NCBI RefSeq assembly: GCF_045999315.1
Contig: NZ_CP174607.1
Span: 930,001 to 994,000 of the forward strand
DNA from: Peredibacter sp045999315
Lineage (GTDB): Bacteria; Bdellovibrionota; Bacteriovoracia; Bacteriovoracales; Bacteriovoracaceae
Direction of reading: 5' to 3'
Length of the DNA stretch: 64,000 nucleotides
Shown here piece after piece: positions 33,105 to 41,127 of the stretch. The notes under the pieces were generated by a model. That model was not told where the DNA came from and did no database searches. It saw only the letters and a program-made list of their open reading frames with translations. The position numbers and the translations under genes are program-made. Numbering within the stretch: the stretch's first letter is position 1; every line of letters starts with the position of its first letter.

Positions 33105-34044
33105 CCTCTTCGTTTAAGTCATTCCACCAAACCATCGGCGCATTTTTCTTCGTCACATTTTGACCAGCTAGAATGATACTAGGACCTAGGTCTCGCGCTT
33201 CAGCGTCTGCATTTAGATTAATCACATTGGCCGATTTGGCGTGATAGGAAATTTGTTGAAGATCAATCTTCCAGGTCTTCAACGCTCTTTCTTGAACTAA
33301 GAAACGAAGAAACGGATGAGTCGATTTCACTCGGTAAGTTTGAAGAATATTGAAACTTGTTTCCCAATAGCGCTTAACAGTTCCGAAGTCCCAGTAATCC
33401 ACGCCATCTAAGAGGATCGCCGGAATGTCTTTCTTTTCGAAAGGACAGACGGATTCAAAGAAAGGGCTCACACCAGGAGTCTTTGTTAATTGGGCCAGAT
33501 CAATATAAGAAATACCAGTATAAGTTTCCACGCGACTATTAGGCGCGAGGTCTTTGTTCTTCACGATCTTCTTCACCAAACGATTGGCATCAATCTCAAG
33601 GGCATTGTACCCCAGTGAAGAATTCACCCAATAACTAAACAGCACGCCCGCGTGCTTCTGATATGGTTCTAAGATTTTAAAAAGGTGGTCTTTCGACAGA
33701 TAGAAAAACTGATCCGCATTTAAAACCAGGAGTTTTCCACGATAATTTACTTTCGAAGCCAGATTGTGGATGGCCCCGCCAATGTCTAGAATCTCTGGCT
33801 TCTCCCACAAGAAAGTCACACCTTCGAAAGCGCTTTTGCCCTTACAGAATGCTTCAATCTCTTCACCCATGTAATGAAGGTTAATGTAGATCTTCTCGAT
33901 CCCTAGGCTTCGCGCATAGGCCACTTGAAGTTCTAAGAGACTCTTTTCAAATACCGGCCACAGAACTTTTGGAAGTTTTTGGCCAATGGCACCCATACGA
34001 GTGCCGAATCCTGCGGCGAGGATTAAACAATGATCAATTCGCAT
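33097..34044 (-). CDS. murU: Nucleotidyltransferase, probable MurNAc-1-phosphate uridylyltransferase MurU
   Basis: 315 aa. Rossmann-like sugar-nucleotide transferase with the signature CLILAAGFGTRMGAIGQKLP followed by KVLWPV (residues 6-31) and VLNADQFFY (metal Asp). MurU makes UDP-MurNAc from MurNAc-1-phosphate in cell-wall recycling. It is about 90 residues longer than Pseudomonas MurU, with a C-terminal extension of unknown role. It overlaps the AmgK-like kinase gene by 11 bp, the arrangement known for amgK-murU. Alternatives are mannose-1- or glucose-1-phosphate transferases; the neighbour makes MurU the best guess. Confidence 0.72.
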   Translation of the reverse strand: MRIDHCLILAAGFGTRMGAIGQKLPKVLWPVFEKSLLELQVAYARSLGIEKIYINLHYMGEEIEAFCKGKSAFEGVTFLWEKPEILDIGGAIHNLASKVNYRGKLLVLNADQFFYLSKDHLFKILEPYQKHAGVLFSYWVNSSLGYNALEIDANRLVKKIVKNKDLAPNSRVETYTGISYIDLAQLTKTPGVSPFFESVCPFEKKDIPAILLDGVDYWDFGTVKRYWETSFNILQTYRVKSTHPFLRFLVQERALKTWKIDLQQISYHAKSANVINLNADAEARDLGPSIILAGQNVTKKNAPMVWWNDLNEEVK

Positions 34045-35065
34045 AATAGTGTTGGTATAGTTTTTGTTTGAGATCAGCGTAACGAGGATTATCCATCATT
34101 ACACGACGAATTTTTTCCATGGCAAAGCCAATGTACTTCAAGTAACGATCGTCTTTACGCCAGTTGTAGATATAACAAAAGCTTCCGACTGCCTTGAACA
34201 CACGCTGAATGGTCATGTCATCATATAACGCCAGAAACTCTTCATAACTCTTCTGACCATGGATCGCAGGATCCAGATTGTCATAGTAGTAACGCTTAAG
34301 CGCCTCACGATTTGATTGTTTTAAGTCGTAATAGCAGTCTTCCAAAAGTGACACTAGATCGTATTGAGGAATTCCCCAACGAGCGTCCTGGAAATCAATA
34401 AAGACGTAATTGTTGTCCTTCACCATGATGTTCCGCGAGTGAAAATCACGATGAGTAATCACCATCTTCTGAGCTGCAAGTCTCTTCATGATAGGATCAA
34501 AGAGTTTTTCCAAATCTTGAATGAGGTTCTCATCTTCGATCTTGTTGAAAAAATTCAAAAAGTATTTAAAGGTGAAACGTGTTTCATCCATATACTTCTG
34601 ATAATCAAATTTTAACTGAAAAAGATTTGGATTCTTAACTGTAGAAACCGGAATTCGGTGAAGCTCCAGAAGCTGGTCAACAATTGTTTTATAAACGGTG
34701 TACTCTTTCTCGGTGGAAGTCATGTCGCTTAAGTGAGTCAGAAGAGTCACGTTCCCAAGGTCTTCTTGAAGCGAATATCCACGAGATAAGTTGTGATCCA
34801 AGATCTCTGGAACACGAACTTTATTCGTACCTAGAAACTGCTGAACAGAAAGAAACGGATGCTTCTCCATTTCCCCTTCAAACGGGTTATCAAGACAAAC
34901 AACGTAGCTCTTTTTGTCGGTAAAAATGCGGTAATAACGACGAGTCGAAGCGTCCCCGGTCAGCTTATCAATTTCTTCCAACTTCTCATTTTTGAGAATG
35001 TCTTTGTCTTGGGTCTTGTTAAAAAGCTCTTCAATAAAAAAGCGTTCTGCTTGTTCCGGTTTCAT
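34034..35065 (-). CDS. amgK: Probable anomeric MurNAc/GlcNAc kinase AmgK
   Basis: 343 aa, aminoglycoside-phosphotransferase fold. It has the AmgK-type motifs TGDASTRRYYRI (about 36-47), the catalytic loop VITHRDFHSRNIMV, and the metal motif FIDFQDARWGIPQYDLVSLL with EDCYYDL. AmgK phosphorylates MurNAc at C1 so that MurU can activate it, skipping de novo UDP-MurNAc synthesis. The start overlaps the end of the M48-like lipoprotein gene by 4 bp. For a predator or scavenger taking up wall sugars this is a useful route, but the lifestyle is inferred. Confidence 0.78.
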   Translation of the reverse strand: MKPEQAERFFIEELFNKTQDKDILKNEKLEEIDKLTGDASTRRYYRIFTDKKSYVVCLDNPFEGEMEKHPFLSVQQFLGTNKVRVPEILDHNLSRGYSLQEDLGNVTLLTHLSDMTSTEKEYTVYKTIVDQLLELHRIPVSTVKNPNLFQLKFDYQKYMDETRFTFKYFLNFFNKIEDENLIQDLEKLFDPIMKRLAAQKMVITHRDFHSRNIMVKDNNYVFIDFQDARWGIPQYDLVSLLEDCYYDLKQSNREALKRYYYDNLDPAIHGQKSYEEFLALYDDMTIQRVFKAVGSFCYIYNWRKDDRYLKYIGFAMEKIRRVMMDNPRYADLKQKLYQHYYAN

Positions 35066-35913
35066 AGAACTCCGTCTCTAATACTATTAATGAAAGTATA
35101 AAATTGTTTTGATGATGTTTTCTTCGCCAACACGTCATCGTCATCCAATGAGTTTTTAATCAGAAAGGCCTTAAAAAGGGCCTCTTCACGGTTGATTAAA
35201 TTGGCGTCTCCCACTTGGAGAATAAAGTCTGCGGTATTTCGGTTTTGGGTCTGAAGCCACGAGAGATAATACTCTCCATCGTAACCACTTCTGACTGTAA
35301 GATAATGGGCCCATTTATGAACTTCCATCTTCTCTTCCAGCTCAAGTCTATTAAGGGCCAGCATGCGTTCAAGCGGAATATATCCCACTGGGATAATGGT
35401 CAGCTTTGGATAAATCAGTCTCTCACTACGGACCAACTCGAACGAGAGAATACTCACTAACATGCTTTCGTGTTTAATATATTTTGAAATAAGACCACGG
35501 GAAAGAAATAGTTCTCCCTTTGGCAGAGAAAAATGCAGTGGTGACTCAGAATCAAGAATAGTCACATTGGCGGTTTTTAGTTCCTTAAAAAAGATCTCGT
35601 TGTTGGCGATGATTTCACCCACCAAAACGTCCAAATATTTTTTAGTAGCGTGCCCCTGAGGCAAGGTCTTAATCCCCGGGGTCGCAAGGAACGGGGCCTT
35701 TAATGAGGCCAGGTGGTCCTTATAGTCCTTCTCAGACATCTCACTATAGACGTTCTTTACAATCGAGCCGCCTTTAGAACCTTTGACAGGAATTCTAAAA
35801 GTGCTGCAAGAAGCGAGAAGAAGAAACAGGATAAAATAATAAACCCCCGCTTTCAGCGAGGGTCTATGAGTGTGATTTGAATAGTGGAGATTAAATACCT
35901 GAAGCGACTTCAC
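35062..35913 (-). CDS. Lipoprotein resembling M48 peptidases with a lost zinc site
   Basis: 283 aa as read from GTG 35913. The start is uncertain because a terminator hairpin lies within codons 17-28 and no ATG follows before the signal peptide. Lipobox FLLLASCST (Cys about 36). The core, LPKGELFLSRGLISKYIKHE followed by SMLVSILSFELVRSERLI, parallels M48 'LPGG-IFVT-GLL----E-ELA-VLAHE--H', but HExxH (about 158-162) reads FELVR, again keeping only the Glu. It is probably an inactive envelope protein. It follows the LysM lipoprotein gene (23-bp overlap) and leads into amgK-murU. Confidence 0.6.
   Translation of the reverse strand: MKSLQVFNLHYSNHTHRPSLKAGVYYFILFLLLASCSTFRIPVKGSKGGSIVKNVYSEMSEKDYKDHLASLKAPFLATPGIKTLPQGHATKKYLDVLVGEIIANNEIFFKELKTANVTILDSESPLHFSLPKGELFLSRGLISKYIKHESMLVSILSFELVRSERLIYPKLTIIPVGYIPLERMLALNRLELEEKMEVHKWAHYLTVRSGYDGEYYLSWLQTQNRNTADFILQVGDANLINREEALFKAFLIKNSLDDDDVLAKKTSSKQFYTFINSIRDGVL
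35830..35863 (-). terminator. Terminator-like hairpin inside the 5' coding region of the M48-like lipoprotein
   Basis: On the minus strand ACCCTCGC (35863-35856), loop TGAAA, GCGGGGGT (35850-35843), then a T-rich tract TTATTATTTTAT. The stem is 8 bp including one U-G. It lies about 30 bp after the LysM gene, where a terminator is expected, but also within codons of the next gene. Confidence 0.6.
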
Positions 35914-36640
35914 GACCGTTTTCTAAATAATAAATTGTGAAGCCAGAATAAATCTTATTTGGGTCTTTGATAAGAGGACGATTGTTGTCCCAGATAAGTT
36001 TCCATTTCTTAGCAGTTGTATAAACAGTTTGTGAAATGCCACCAAGTGTATCACCAGTGCGGATCAAGTAAGGAAGGCCCTGTGGGTTCCATACGAATTC
36101 TTCAGCTGGCGCCATATAGTTAAGAGTCATACCTTCTCTTAGGGCCGTTGAACCTTTAAGAGCTTCTGCATTAGAAGAAGCAAGGTCTTTCCAACGACTG
36201 TAATCGCCGTAAAGTTTGAAAGCGATCATCATAAGAGTTTCGTTCTTTTGTACTGTGTATTGTTTCATTGAGCCTGAATCAGACATTGAAACAACTGGAG
36301 TTGCTGTACCAGCATCTGCAGTCGATAGATCTGGAGTTGCTTCTTCAACAACAGCAGAGTCAGTAACAATTGGCTCTTCCGTTACACCGGCCATATCTGG
36401 CTCAGCAGAATCTGCGGCGGCCATATCAGCAGCTGCGGCGTCTGCGTCTGTTGCTTCGTCCGCTAGAGATGTATCTGTGGCCTCAGCAGTTGCCTGATCA
36501 TCAGTTGGATTTTCAATGAACTCATCTGCATCAGATAGTTCGATCTGTGGGGTTTCTTCTGTAACTTTTTGTGCTGATTTAGAACCGGAACAAGCTACTA
36601 AGCTCAAACTTAGTAACACCAACCATGCCGTAGACTTCAT
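35891..36640 (-). CDS. LysM-domain lipoprotein
   Basis: 249 aa from ATG 36640 (GAGGAG five bases upstream). Signal MKSTAWLVLLSLSLVAC with lipobox LVAC. A long acidic, Ala/Asp/Glu/Thr-rich linker (about 25-120) leads to two LysM-like modules: YTVQKNETLMMIAFKLYGDY (about 126-170) and LIRTGDTLGGISQTVYTTAK (about 192-240). LysM binds the glycan of peptidoglycan, so this is likely an outer-membrane lipoprotein holding or sensing the wall. The following genes concern cell-wall sugar salvage. The linker is unusually low in complexity. Confidence 0.88.
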   Translation of the reverse strand: MKSTAWLVLLSLSLVACSGSKSAQKVTEETPQIELSDADEFIENPTDDQATAEATDTSLADEATDADAAAADMAAADSAEPDMAGVTEEPIVTDSAVVEEATPDLSTADAGTATPVVSMSDSGSMKQYTVQKNETLMMIAFKLYGDYSRWKDLASSNAEALKGSTALREGMTLNYMAPAEEFVWNPQGLPYLIRTGDTLGGISQTVYTTAKKWKLIWDNNRPLIKDPNKIYSGFTIYYLENGREVASGI

Positions 36641-36726
36641 AATCACTCCTCGATTAATGACACACAGATAAAGTGTATTATATCTGGAATTCCTACGGCA
36701 GGTGGAAAAAATTGCTAACTAAGTCC

Positions 36727-37401
36727 TTAGAAATAGAAAAACATATCTTTCTGGTCAATTGAATCCCAGATACGTTTAACCAATCGATTGAAGTGTTCTT
36801 CATTCTCGAGGAAGTCTAATTCATCAGTATCTACAATCAAGGATTTACCCAGGTTATAGCTGTTGTACCAATCATCATAATATTTGTTCAGACTGGTAAG
36901 GTATTCTACTGGAATTGCTTGTTCGTAGTCACGGCCACGTTGCTTAATACGCTCTTGAAGCTTAGGAACCGAACGACGAAGAAAAATCATCAGAGTTGGT
37001 GGACTCAAAAACTGAATCATCGAATCGTAAAGCGTGCGGTAGTTATTGTAGTCACGCTCATCCAACTTCCCTTGCTCATAAAGAGCGCGCGCAAAAATGT
37101 TAGCATCTTCATAGATGGAACGATCTTGAACCGAACTAGCTGGAAGGGCCTCAATCTCACGGTGAGTATTAAAACGGTGATTTAAAAAATACACCTGAAG
37201 TGGAAACGACCAACGAGACATGTCTGCATAGAAATCGGCCAGGTAAGGATTATCTTGAACTGATTCAAAGTGTGGTTTCCAACCCAAACGTTCAGAAAGT
37301 TTTTTTGTAAGAGTGGTTTTACCGCTACCAATATTTCCCGCCACCACAACGAACATAGGATTAGCAGCGCTGCTAAGGCGATGATAGGCCATCTCTGACA
37401 T
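36727..37401 (-). CDS. Deoxynucleoside kinase (dAK/dGK type)
   Basis: 224 aa from ATG 37401, which has AGGAG upstream. It has the P-loop VVAGNIGSGKTTLTKKL (about 19-35), the substrate/ERS-type motif SVQDRSIYEDANIFA and the LID region RIKQRGRDYEQAIPVEYL. Such kinases phosphorylate deoxyadenosine, deoxyguanosine or deoxycytidine in salvage. Length fits the bacterial dGK/dAK group. It stands alone between LysM and a divergent barrel gene. Nucleoside salvage agrees with a scavenging or predatory life, but is also common elsewhere. Confidence 0.86.
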   Translation of the reverse strand: MSEMAYHRLSSAANPMFVVVAGNIGSGKTTLTKKLSERLGWKPHFESVQDNPYLADFYADMSRWSFPLQVYFLNHRFNTHREIEALPASSVQDRSIYEDANIFARALYEQGKLDERDYNNYRTLYDSMIQFLSPPTLMIFLRRSVPKLQERIKQRGRDYEQAIPVEYLTSLNKYYDDWYNSYNLGKSLIVDTDELDFLENEEHFNRLVKRIWDSIDQKDMFFYF

Positions 37402-37534
37402 GAAGTTCTCCTGAATATGCATAGAGTAAAAGGTTAATATGAATCTTGTAAGAAATCTTGACTCAATTAATCAATTTATAATTTTTTATCATGCGTTCAC
37501 AAAGCTGCGTTAATTACCTAGAATAAAAAGCTGA

Positions 37535-38512
37535 ATGAAGTATTTCAGTGTGATTTTTGTTTATTTACTCTTGGTTATGAGCGGATCTGTGTTCGCACAA
37601 TCCCTCGTGGAAGATGCAAATCTTTCGTTGCCTGCTGATTCCAGCGAAAATACTTTCACTGAGACAATAAAAATTATTTCAAGCTCCAAGAAAATTTTCA
37701 TTTTAACAAATAACAATCAGCAATTGGGCCCAGGAGATTTTGTCTCTCTCGCCCTCAATAATAATCTAGCTGCTCGCGCTGTCGTGGCCAAGACTCACCA
37801 AGGACAAGTCGGAATCAAGATTTTAAAAATCTATTCCCTCACTCAATGGGGACGTCTTCATCGTGACCAGGAAGTTCAAATCATCAAAGGTGATGATTCC
37901 ATGTTTGGCAAAAAGCCAGTGGAAAAAGTGGATGAGAGCGCTACTGCCAAAATTAAATCAGAAGATGATCTTTATACTGGTGATGTCGTCGTTGATGATG
38001 AAATTGGTGTTTTCGACGATAATAAAAATCGTCACATTAAACCAGATAACCTCGTGGCCTTAACGGGAGCTTTTCTTGAGGCATCCGAAGTAGAATCCAA
38101 AGGCGGCAAAGTGCGCGCCAACGAGTTCGGTCTTTCTTGGGCCTATCAATTTTCAGACAACTACTACATTGAAGGTCTCTATGGTCGTGCCATGATTGAT
38201 GACTTTCCTGCTGGTGGAGTTCAGACTCTGGTAAATCACATGACCGCTCGTTTGAAATATAATTTCAAAGGTCCTCTTTATACTTTCTTCATGCCGTATA
38301 TTGGTTACCACACTTACACTGTTTCAAGTCCGGACGCAGGTAAAAGTGGAGCACCAAATGCTGATGCAGAAGAACTAGACGCCATTAATAAACTCAAAAA
38401 ATCCGGGCCGGTTTTTGGTGTAACAGCACTTCGCCGTTTAGTCCCTGGATGGTTCATTAAAGCAGACCTTGGCTCCGACATTATCAACGTGGGATTTGCC
38501 ATTGAATTTTAA
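37535..38512 (+). CDS. Outer-membrane beta-barrel protein with N-terminal extension
   Basis: 325 aa. Signal peptide MKYFSVIFVYLLLVMSGSVF cut near FAQ. Residues about 22-175 are a non-barrel extension rich in Asp/Lys. From about 180 on, the alternating strands of a small barrel appear (NEFGLSWAYQFSDNYYIEGL, ARLKYNFKGPLYTFFMPYIG) and the chain ends DIINVGFAIEF, with a C-terminal Phe. First gene of a run to 42.7 kb. The TTG of the next gene lies within its last codons. Confidence 0.78.
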   Translation: MKYFSVIFVYLLLVMSGSVFAQSLVEDANLSLPADSSENTFTETIKIISSSKKIFILTNNNQQLGPGDFVSLALNNNLAARAVVAKTHQGQVGIKILKIYSLTQWGRLHRDQEVQIIKGDDSMFGKKPVEKVDESATAKIKSEDDLYTGDVVVDDEIGVFDDNKNRHIKPDNLVALTGAFLEASEVESKGGKVRANEFGLSWAYQFSDNYYIEGLYGRAMIDDFPAGGVQTLVNHMTARLKYNFKGPLYTFFMPYIGYHTYTVSSPDAGKSGAPNADAEELDAINKLKKSGPVFGVTALRRLVPGWFIKADLGSDIINVGFAIEF

Positions 38513-38678
38513 TCTTCTGCTTCTTCTCATGGTTCTTGCTGGTTGTGGAGTTAAAGGTGATCCGACCTCTCCTCGTGATGAAAGACTTCCGTCATTGATG
38601 GATAATTACCCCGACATTAATCTTCAGCAACCAATTAACGAAACCAAACCAATGGGTAATTCCAAGAAGAAGCGCTGA
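38502..38678 (+). CDS. Small lipoprotein, LptM (YifL)-like
   Basis: 58 aa from TTG 38502, inside the end of the barrel gene. Signal MNFNLLLLLMVLAGC, Cys 15, followed by GVKGDPTSP. 'AGCG-KGDP/GPL--P' right after the lipobox is the mark of LptM-type lipoproteins, which help LptD assembly in enterics. The remaining 35 residues are polar with a basic end. A readout from the longer frame at 38469 would spoil the signal peptide. The stop shares a base with the folK start. Confidence 0.6.
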   Translation: MNFNLLLLLMVLAGCGVKGDPTSPRDERLPSLMDNYPDINLQQPINETKPMGNSKKKR

Positions 38679-39136
38679 TGTCACTCATCATTGCTACCGG
38701 TTCAAACATTGGTGATTCTCTTCATCATCTTGAAGAGGCCAAGCAAGTTCTTGCTCAAAAATTTTCCCTCATCGCTGCCAGTCGGGTTTATGTTTCAAAA
38801 GCCGTTGATTATGAAAATCAGCCCGATTTTTTTAATCAGGTTCTGGAGTTTCGCATCCCTGCGTTAAGCCCGCACCAAGTCATGCAGGAATTATTAAATA
38901 TAGAAAAATCGTTAGGTAGAAATCGAAATATTCCGAAAGGTCCTCGCACAATCGACTTAGATATTATTTTTTGGGGACTTGATACCATAAATGAACCTGC
39001 GTTAACCATTCCTCATCCTCGTTGGAACGAGAGAAGTTTTGTGGTTAAACCTCTTCAGGAATTGCCGTTCTTTCAAACAATTGAAAAATGTTTTACAATT
39101 CCTAAGTCATTCAATGTAGATGCCTCTCCCATCTAA
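38678..39136 (+). CDS. folK: HPPK, 6-hydroxymethyl-dihydropterin pyrophosphokinase
   Basis: 152 aa. Folate biosynthesis: it transfers pyrophosphate from ATP to hydroxymethyl-dihydropterin. Signatures are IIATGSNIGDSLHHLEEA at the start, DFFNQVLEF, LGRNRNIPKGPRTIDLDIIF with the metal-binding Asp pair (DLD), and IPHPRWNERSFVVKPL. Length is normal. The ATG overlaps the upstream stop (TGATG). The acyl-CoA dehydrogenase gene follows after 22 bp, an unusual mixture of folate and fatty-acid genes. Confidence 0.94.
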   Translation: MSLIIATGSNIGDSLHHLEEAKQVLAQKFSLIAASRVYVSKAVDYENQPDFFNQVLEFRIPALSPHQVMQELLNIEKSLGRNRNIPKGPRTIDLDIIFWGLDTINEPALTIPHPRWNERSFVVKPLQELPFFQTIEKCFTIPKSFNVDASPI

Positions 39137-39158
39137 GTTTTTAATCAAGGATTAGATT

Positions 39159-40295
39159 ATGGACTTTTCACTGACGCCTGAGCAGCGAGAAATTCGAGAA
39201 CTCGCTCTGAAATTCGCCCGCAATGAAATGATTCCGCACGCCCAAGAATATGATGAACAGGGCAAGTTTCCAGCTGACATTTTCAAGAAAGCCTGGGAAC
39301 TTGGTCTAGTAAACACTTGTATACCGGCAGAGTACGGTGGTTCTGGATTTACTTCCGTTGACGGAGTCGTTATCTCAGAGGCCCTTGCCTACGGTTGTAT
39401 GGGAATGAACACTTCCTTCATGGCCAATGATCTCGCTCTTCTACCGATTGTGATTGGTGGAAGTGACGCTCAAAAGAAAAAGTTTCTCACTCCCTTCACG
39501 CAAGAGTTTAAGATCGCCTCATTCTGTTTGACTGAACCAGGCAATGGCTCAGATGCCGCTGGTATTAAAACAACGATTAAAGATGGCGGCGATCACTGGA
39601 TTTTAAATGGTGAGAAAATGTGGATCACCAATGCCGGACATGCCGATCTCTTCGTCGTGTACGGAACGATTGATCCCAATTTAAAACATAAAGGCATCTC
39701 TGCACTGGTGGTGAATCCGAAATCACCGGGCATTGAGATTGGTAAGAAAGAAGACAAGATGGGTCACCGCTCATCTGATACTCGTGGTGTGCGTTTTAAC
39801 AACGTAAAGGTCCCAAAAGAAGACATGCTGGGTAACCCAGGTGAAGGCTGGACCATTGCCATGAACACGCTTGATCACTCACGCCCTCTGGTTGCTTCAT
39901 CGGCACTGGGAGGAGCGCAACGTGCTCTCGATCTCTCGATCCAATACTCAAAAGAGAGAACACAATTTGGAGTTCCAATCGCAAAGCATCAGGCCATTCA
40001 GTTCATGATTGCTGAGATGGGAATGAAAGTTGAGGCCGCTAGACTCCTCGTTCACAAGGCAGCATGGCTCTGTGATCAGGGAATGAAAAATACGGAAATC
40101 GCCTCTTACGCCAAAGCATTTGCCTCCGACTCTTGTATGCAAATTACGACAGACGCGGTACAAATTTATGGTGGCTACGGCTATTCGAAAGAGTATCCAG
40201 TTGAGAAACTCATGAGAGACGCGAAGCTCATTCAGATTTACGAAGGGACCTCTCAGATTCAACGTCTCGTGATGGCCCGTGAACTTTTAAAATAA
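39159..40295 (+). CDS. Acyl-CoA dehydrogenase (short/medium-chain type)
   Basis: 378 aa FAD enzyme forming trans-2-enoyl-CoA. Seen: CLTEPGNGSDAAGIKTTI (FAD/substrate loop), WITNAGHADLFVVY, RTQFGVPIAKHQAIQFMIAE and, near the end, IYEGTSQIQRLVMAR. The Glu of YEGT is the catalytic base in the medium/short-chain class. Signature spacing and length fit well. etfB and etfA follow at 25 and 18 bp, providing its electron acceptor. The exact chain length, or a branched substrate, cannot be set from sequence. Confidence 0.93.
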   Translation: MDFSLTPEQREIRELALKFARNEMIPHAQEYDEQGKFPADIFKKAWELGLVNTCIPAEYGGSGFTSVDGVVISEALAYGCMGMNTSFMANDLALLPIVIGGSDAQKKKFLTPFTQEFKIASFCLTEPGNGSDAAGIKTTIKDGGDHWILNGEKMWITNAGHADLFVVYGTIDPNLKHKGISALVVNPKSPGIEIGKKEDKMGHRSSDTRGVRFNNVKVPKEDMLGNPGEGWTIAMNTLDHSRPLVASSALGGAQRALDLSIQYSKERTQFGVPIAKHQAIQFMIAEMGMKVEAARLLVHKAAWLCDQGMKNTEIASYAKAFASDSCMQITTDAVQIYGGYGYSKEYPVEKLMRDAKLIQIYEGTSQIQRLVMARELLK

Positions 40296-40320
40296 TTTCT
40301 AGTTCTAGAAAGGAGATACT

Positions 40321-41109
40321 ATGAATATTTTTGTGTGCGTGAAGCAAGTTCCAGACACAGAAACAAAAATCACTCCAACTGGTGATGGTAGTTTCATTGA
40401 AACAGCTTCTATTAAGTGGATCATGAACCCTTATGATGAATTTGCTGTAGAGCAAGCTCTCTTGATCAAGCAATCTAATCCTGCTGCTAACGTAACTGTT
40501 GTTCGCGTTGGTTCAGTAAAAGATACAGAAGCTCTTCGTACGGCGATGGCAATGGGTGCAGACGATGCGACTCTTGTTGAGGCCAACGACAGCCTAGATT
40601 CTCACTCAATCGCAAAGGCCCTTAAAGGTGCCATCGAAAAAACTGGTAAGAAACCAGACATCATCCTTGCTGGTAAACAAGCAATTGATGATGATGCTCT
40701 TCAAGTTCCACAAATTCTTGCTGAGATGATGGGTCTTCCATCAGTATCAGTTATCGTTGGTTTCGAACTTAACGGTACAACTGTAAAAGTTAAGCGCGAA
40801 GTTGAGGGTGGTGCTCTAGAAGTTTACGAAGTAAACGCTCCAGTAGTGCTTGCTTGTAACAAGGGCCTTAACACTCCAAGATACGCTTCTCTTCCAGGGA
40901 TCATGAAAGCGAAGAAAAAACCAATGGCCCAATTATCACTTGCTGATGTTGGAGTTTCGGACGCTGACAGACGCGTGAAATACTCACAATTCCGTCTTCC
41001 TCCTGAGAAACCAGCTGGTAAGAAGTTTGACGCTACAGACGCAGCAAAACAAAAAGAAGTTGTTGCTCAGGTTGTAGGTCTTCTTCGTACAGAAGCGAAA
41101 GTAATTTAA
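40321..41109 (+). CDS. etfB: Electron transfer flavoprotein beta subunit
   Basis: 262 aa. With EtfA it accepts electrons from acyl-CoA dehydrogenases. The N-terminus MNIFVCVKQVPDTETKITPT then SIKWIMNPYDEFAVEQAL is typical, as is ILAGKQAIDDDALQVPQILA for AMP binding. AAGGAG stands before the ATG. Length agrees with other EtfB (about 250-260 aa). Codon choice in etfB and etfA is more uniform than in the neighbours, consistent with high expression. Confidence 0.96.
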   Translation: MNIFVCVKQVPDTETKITPTGDGSFIETASIKWIMNPYDEFAVEQALLIKQSNPAANVTVVRVGSVKDTEALRTAMAMGADDATLVEANDSLDSHSIAKALKGAIEKTGKKPDIILAGKQAIDDDALQVPQILAEMMGLPSVSVIVGFELNGTTVKVKREVEGGALEVYEVNAPVVLACNKGLNTPRYASLPGIMKAKKKPMAQLSLADVGVSDADRRVKYSQFRLPPEKPAGKKFDATDAAKQKEVVAQVVGLLRTEAKVI

Positions 41110-41127
41110 TTTTTAAAGGATATATAT

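Noticed and set aside
36216..36497. Ser/Ala/Val-rich plus-strand frame opposite the LysM lipoprotein
   Set aside because: The antisense of an acidic Ala-rich linker gives such a frame; no start signal or independent support.
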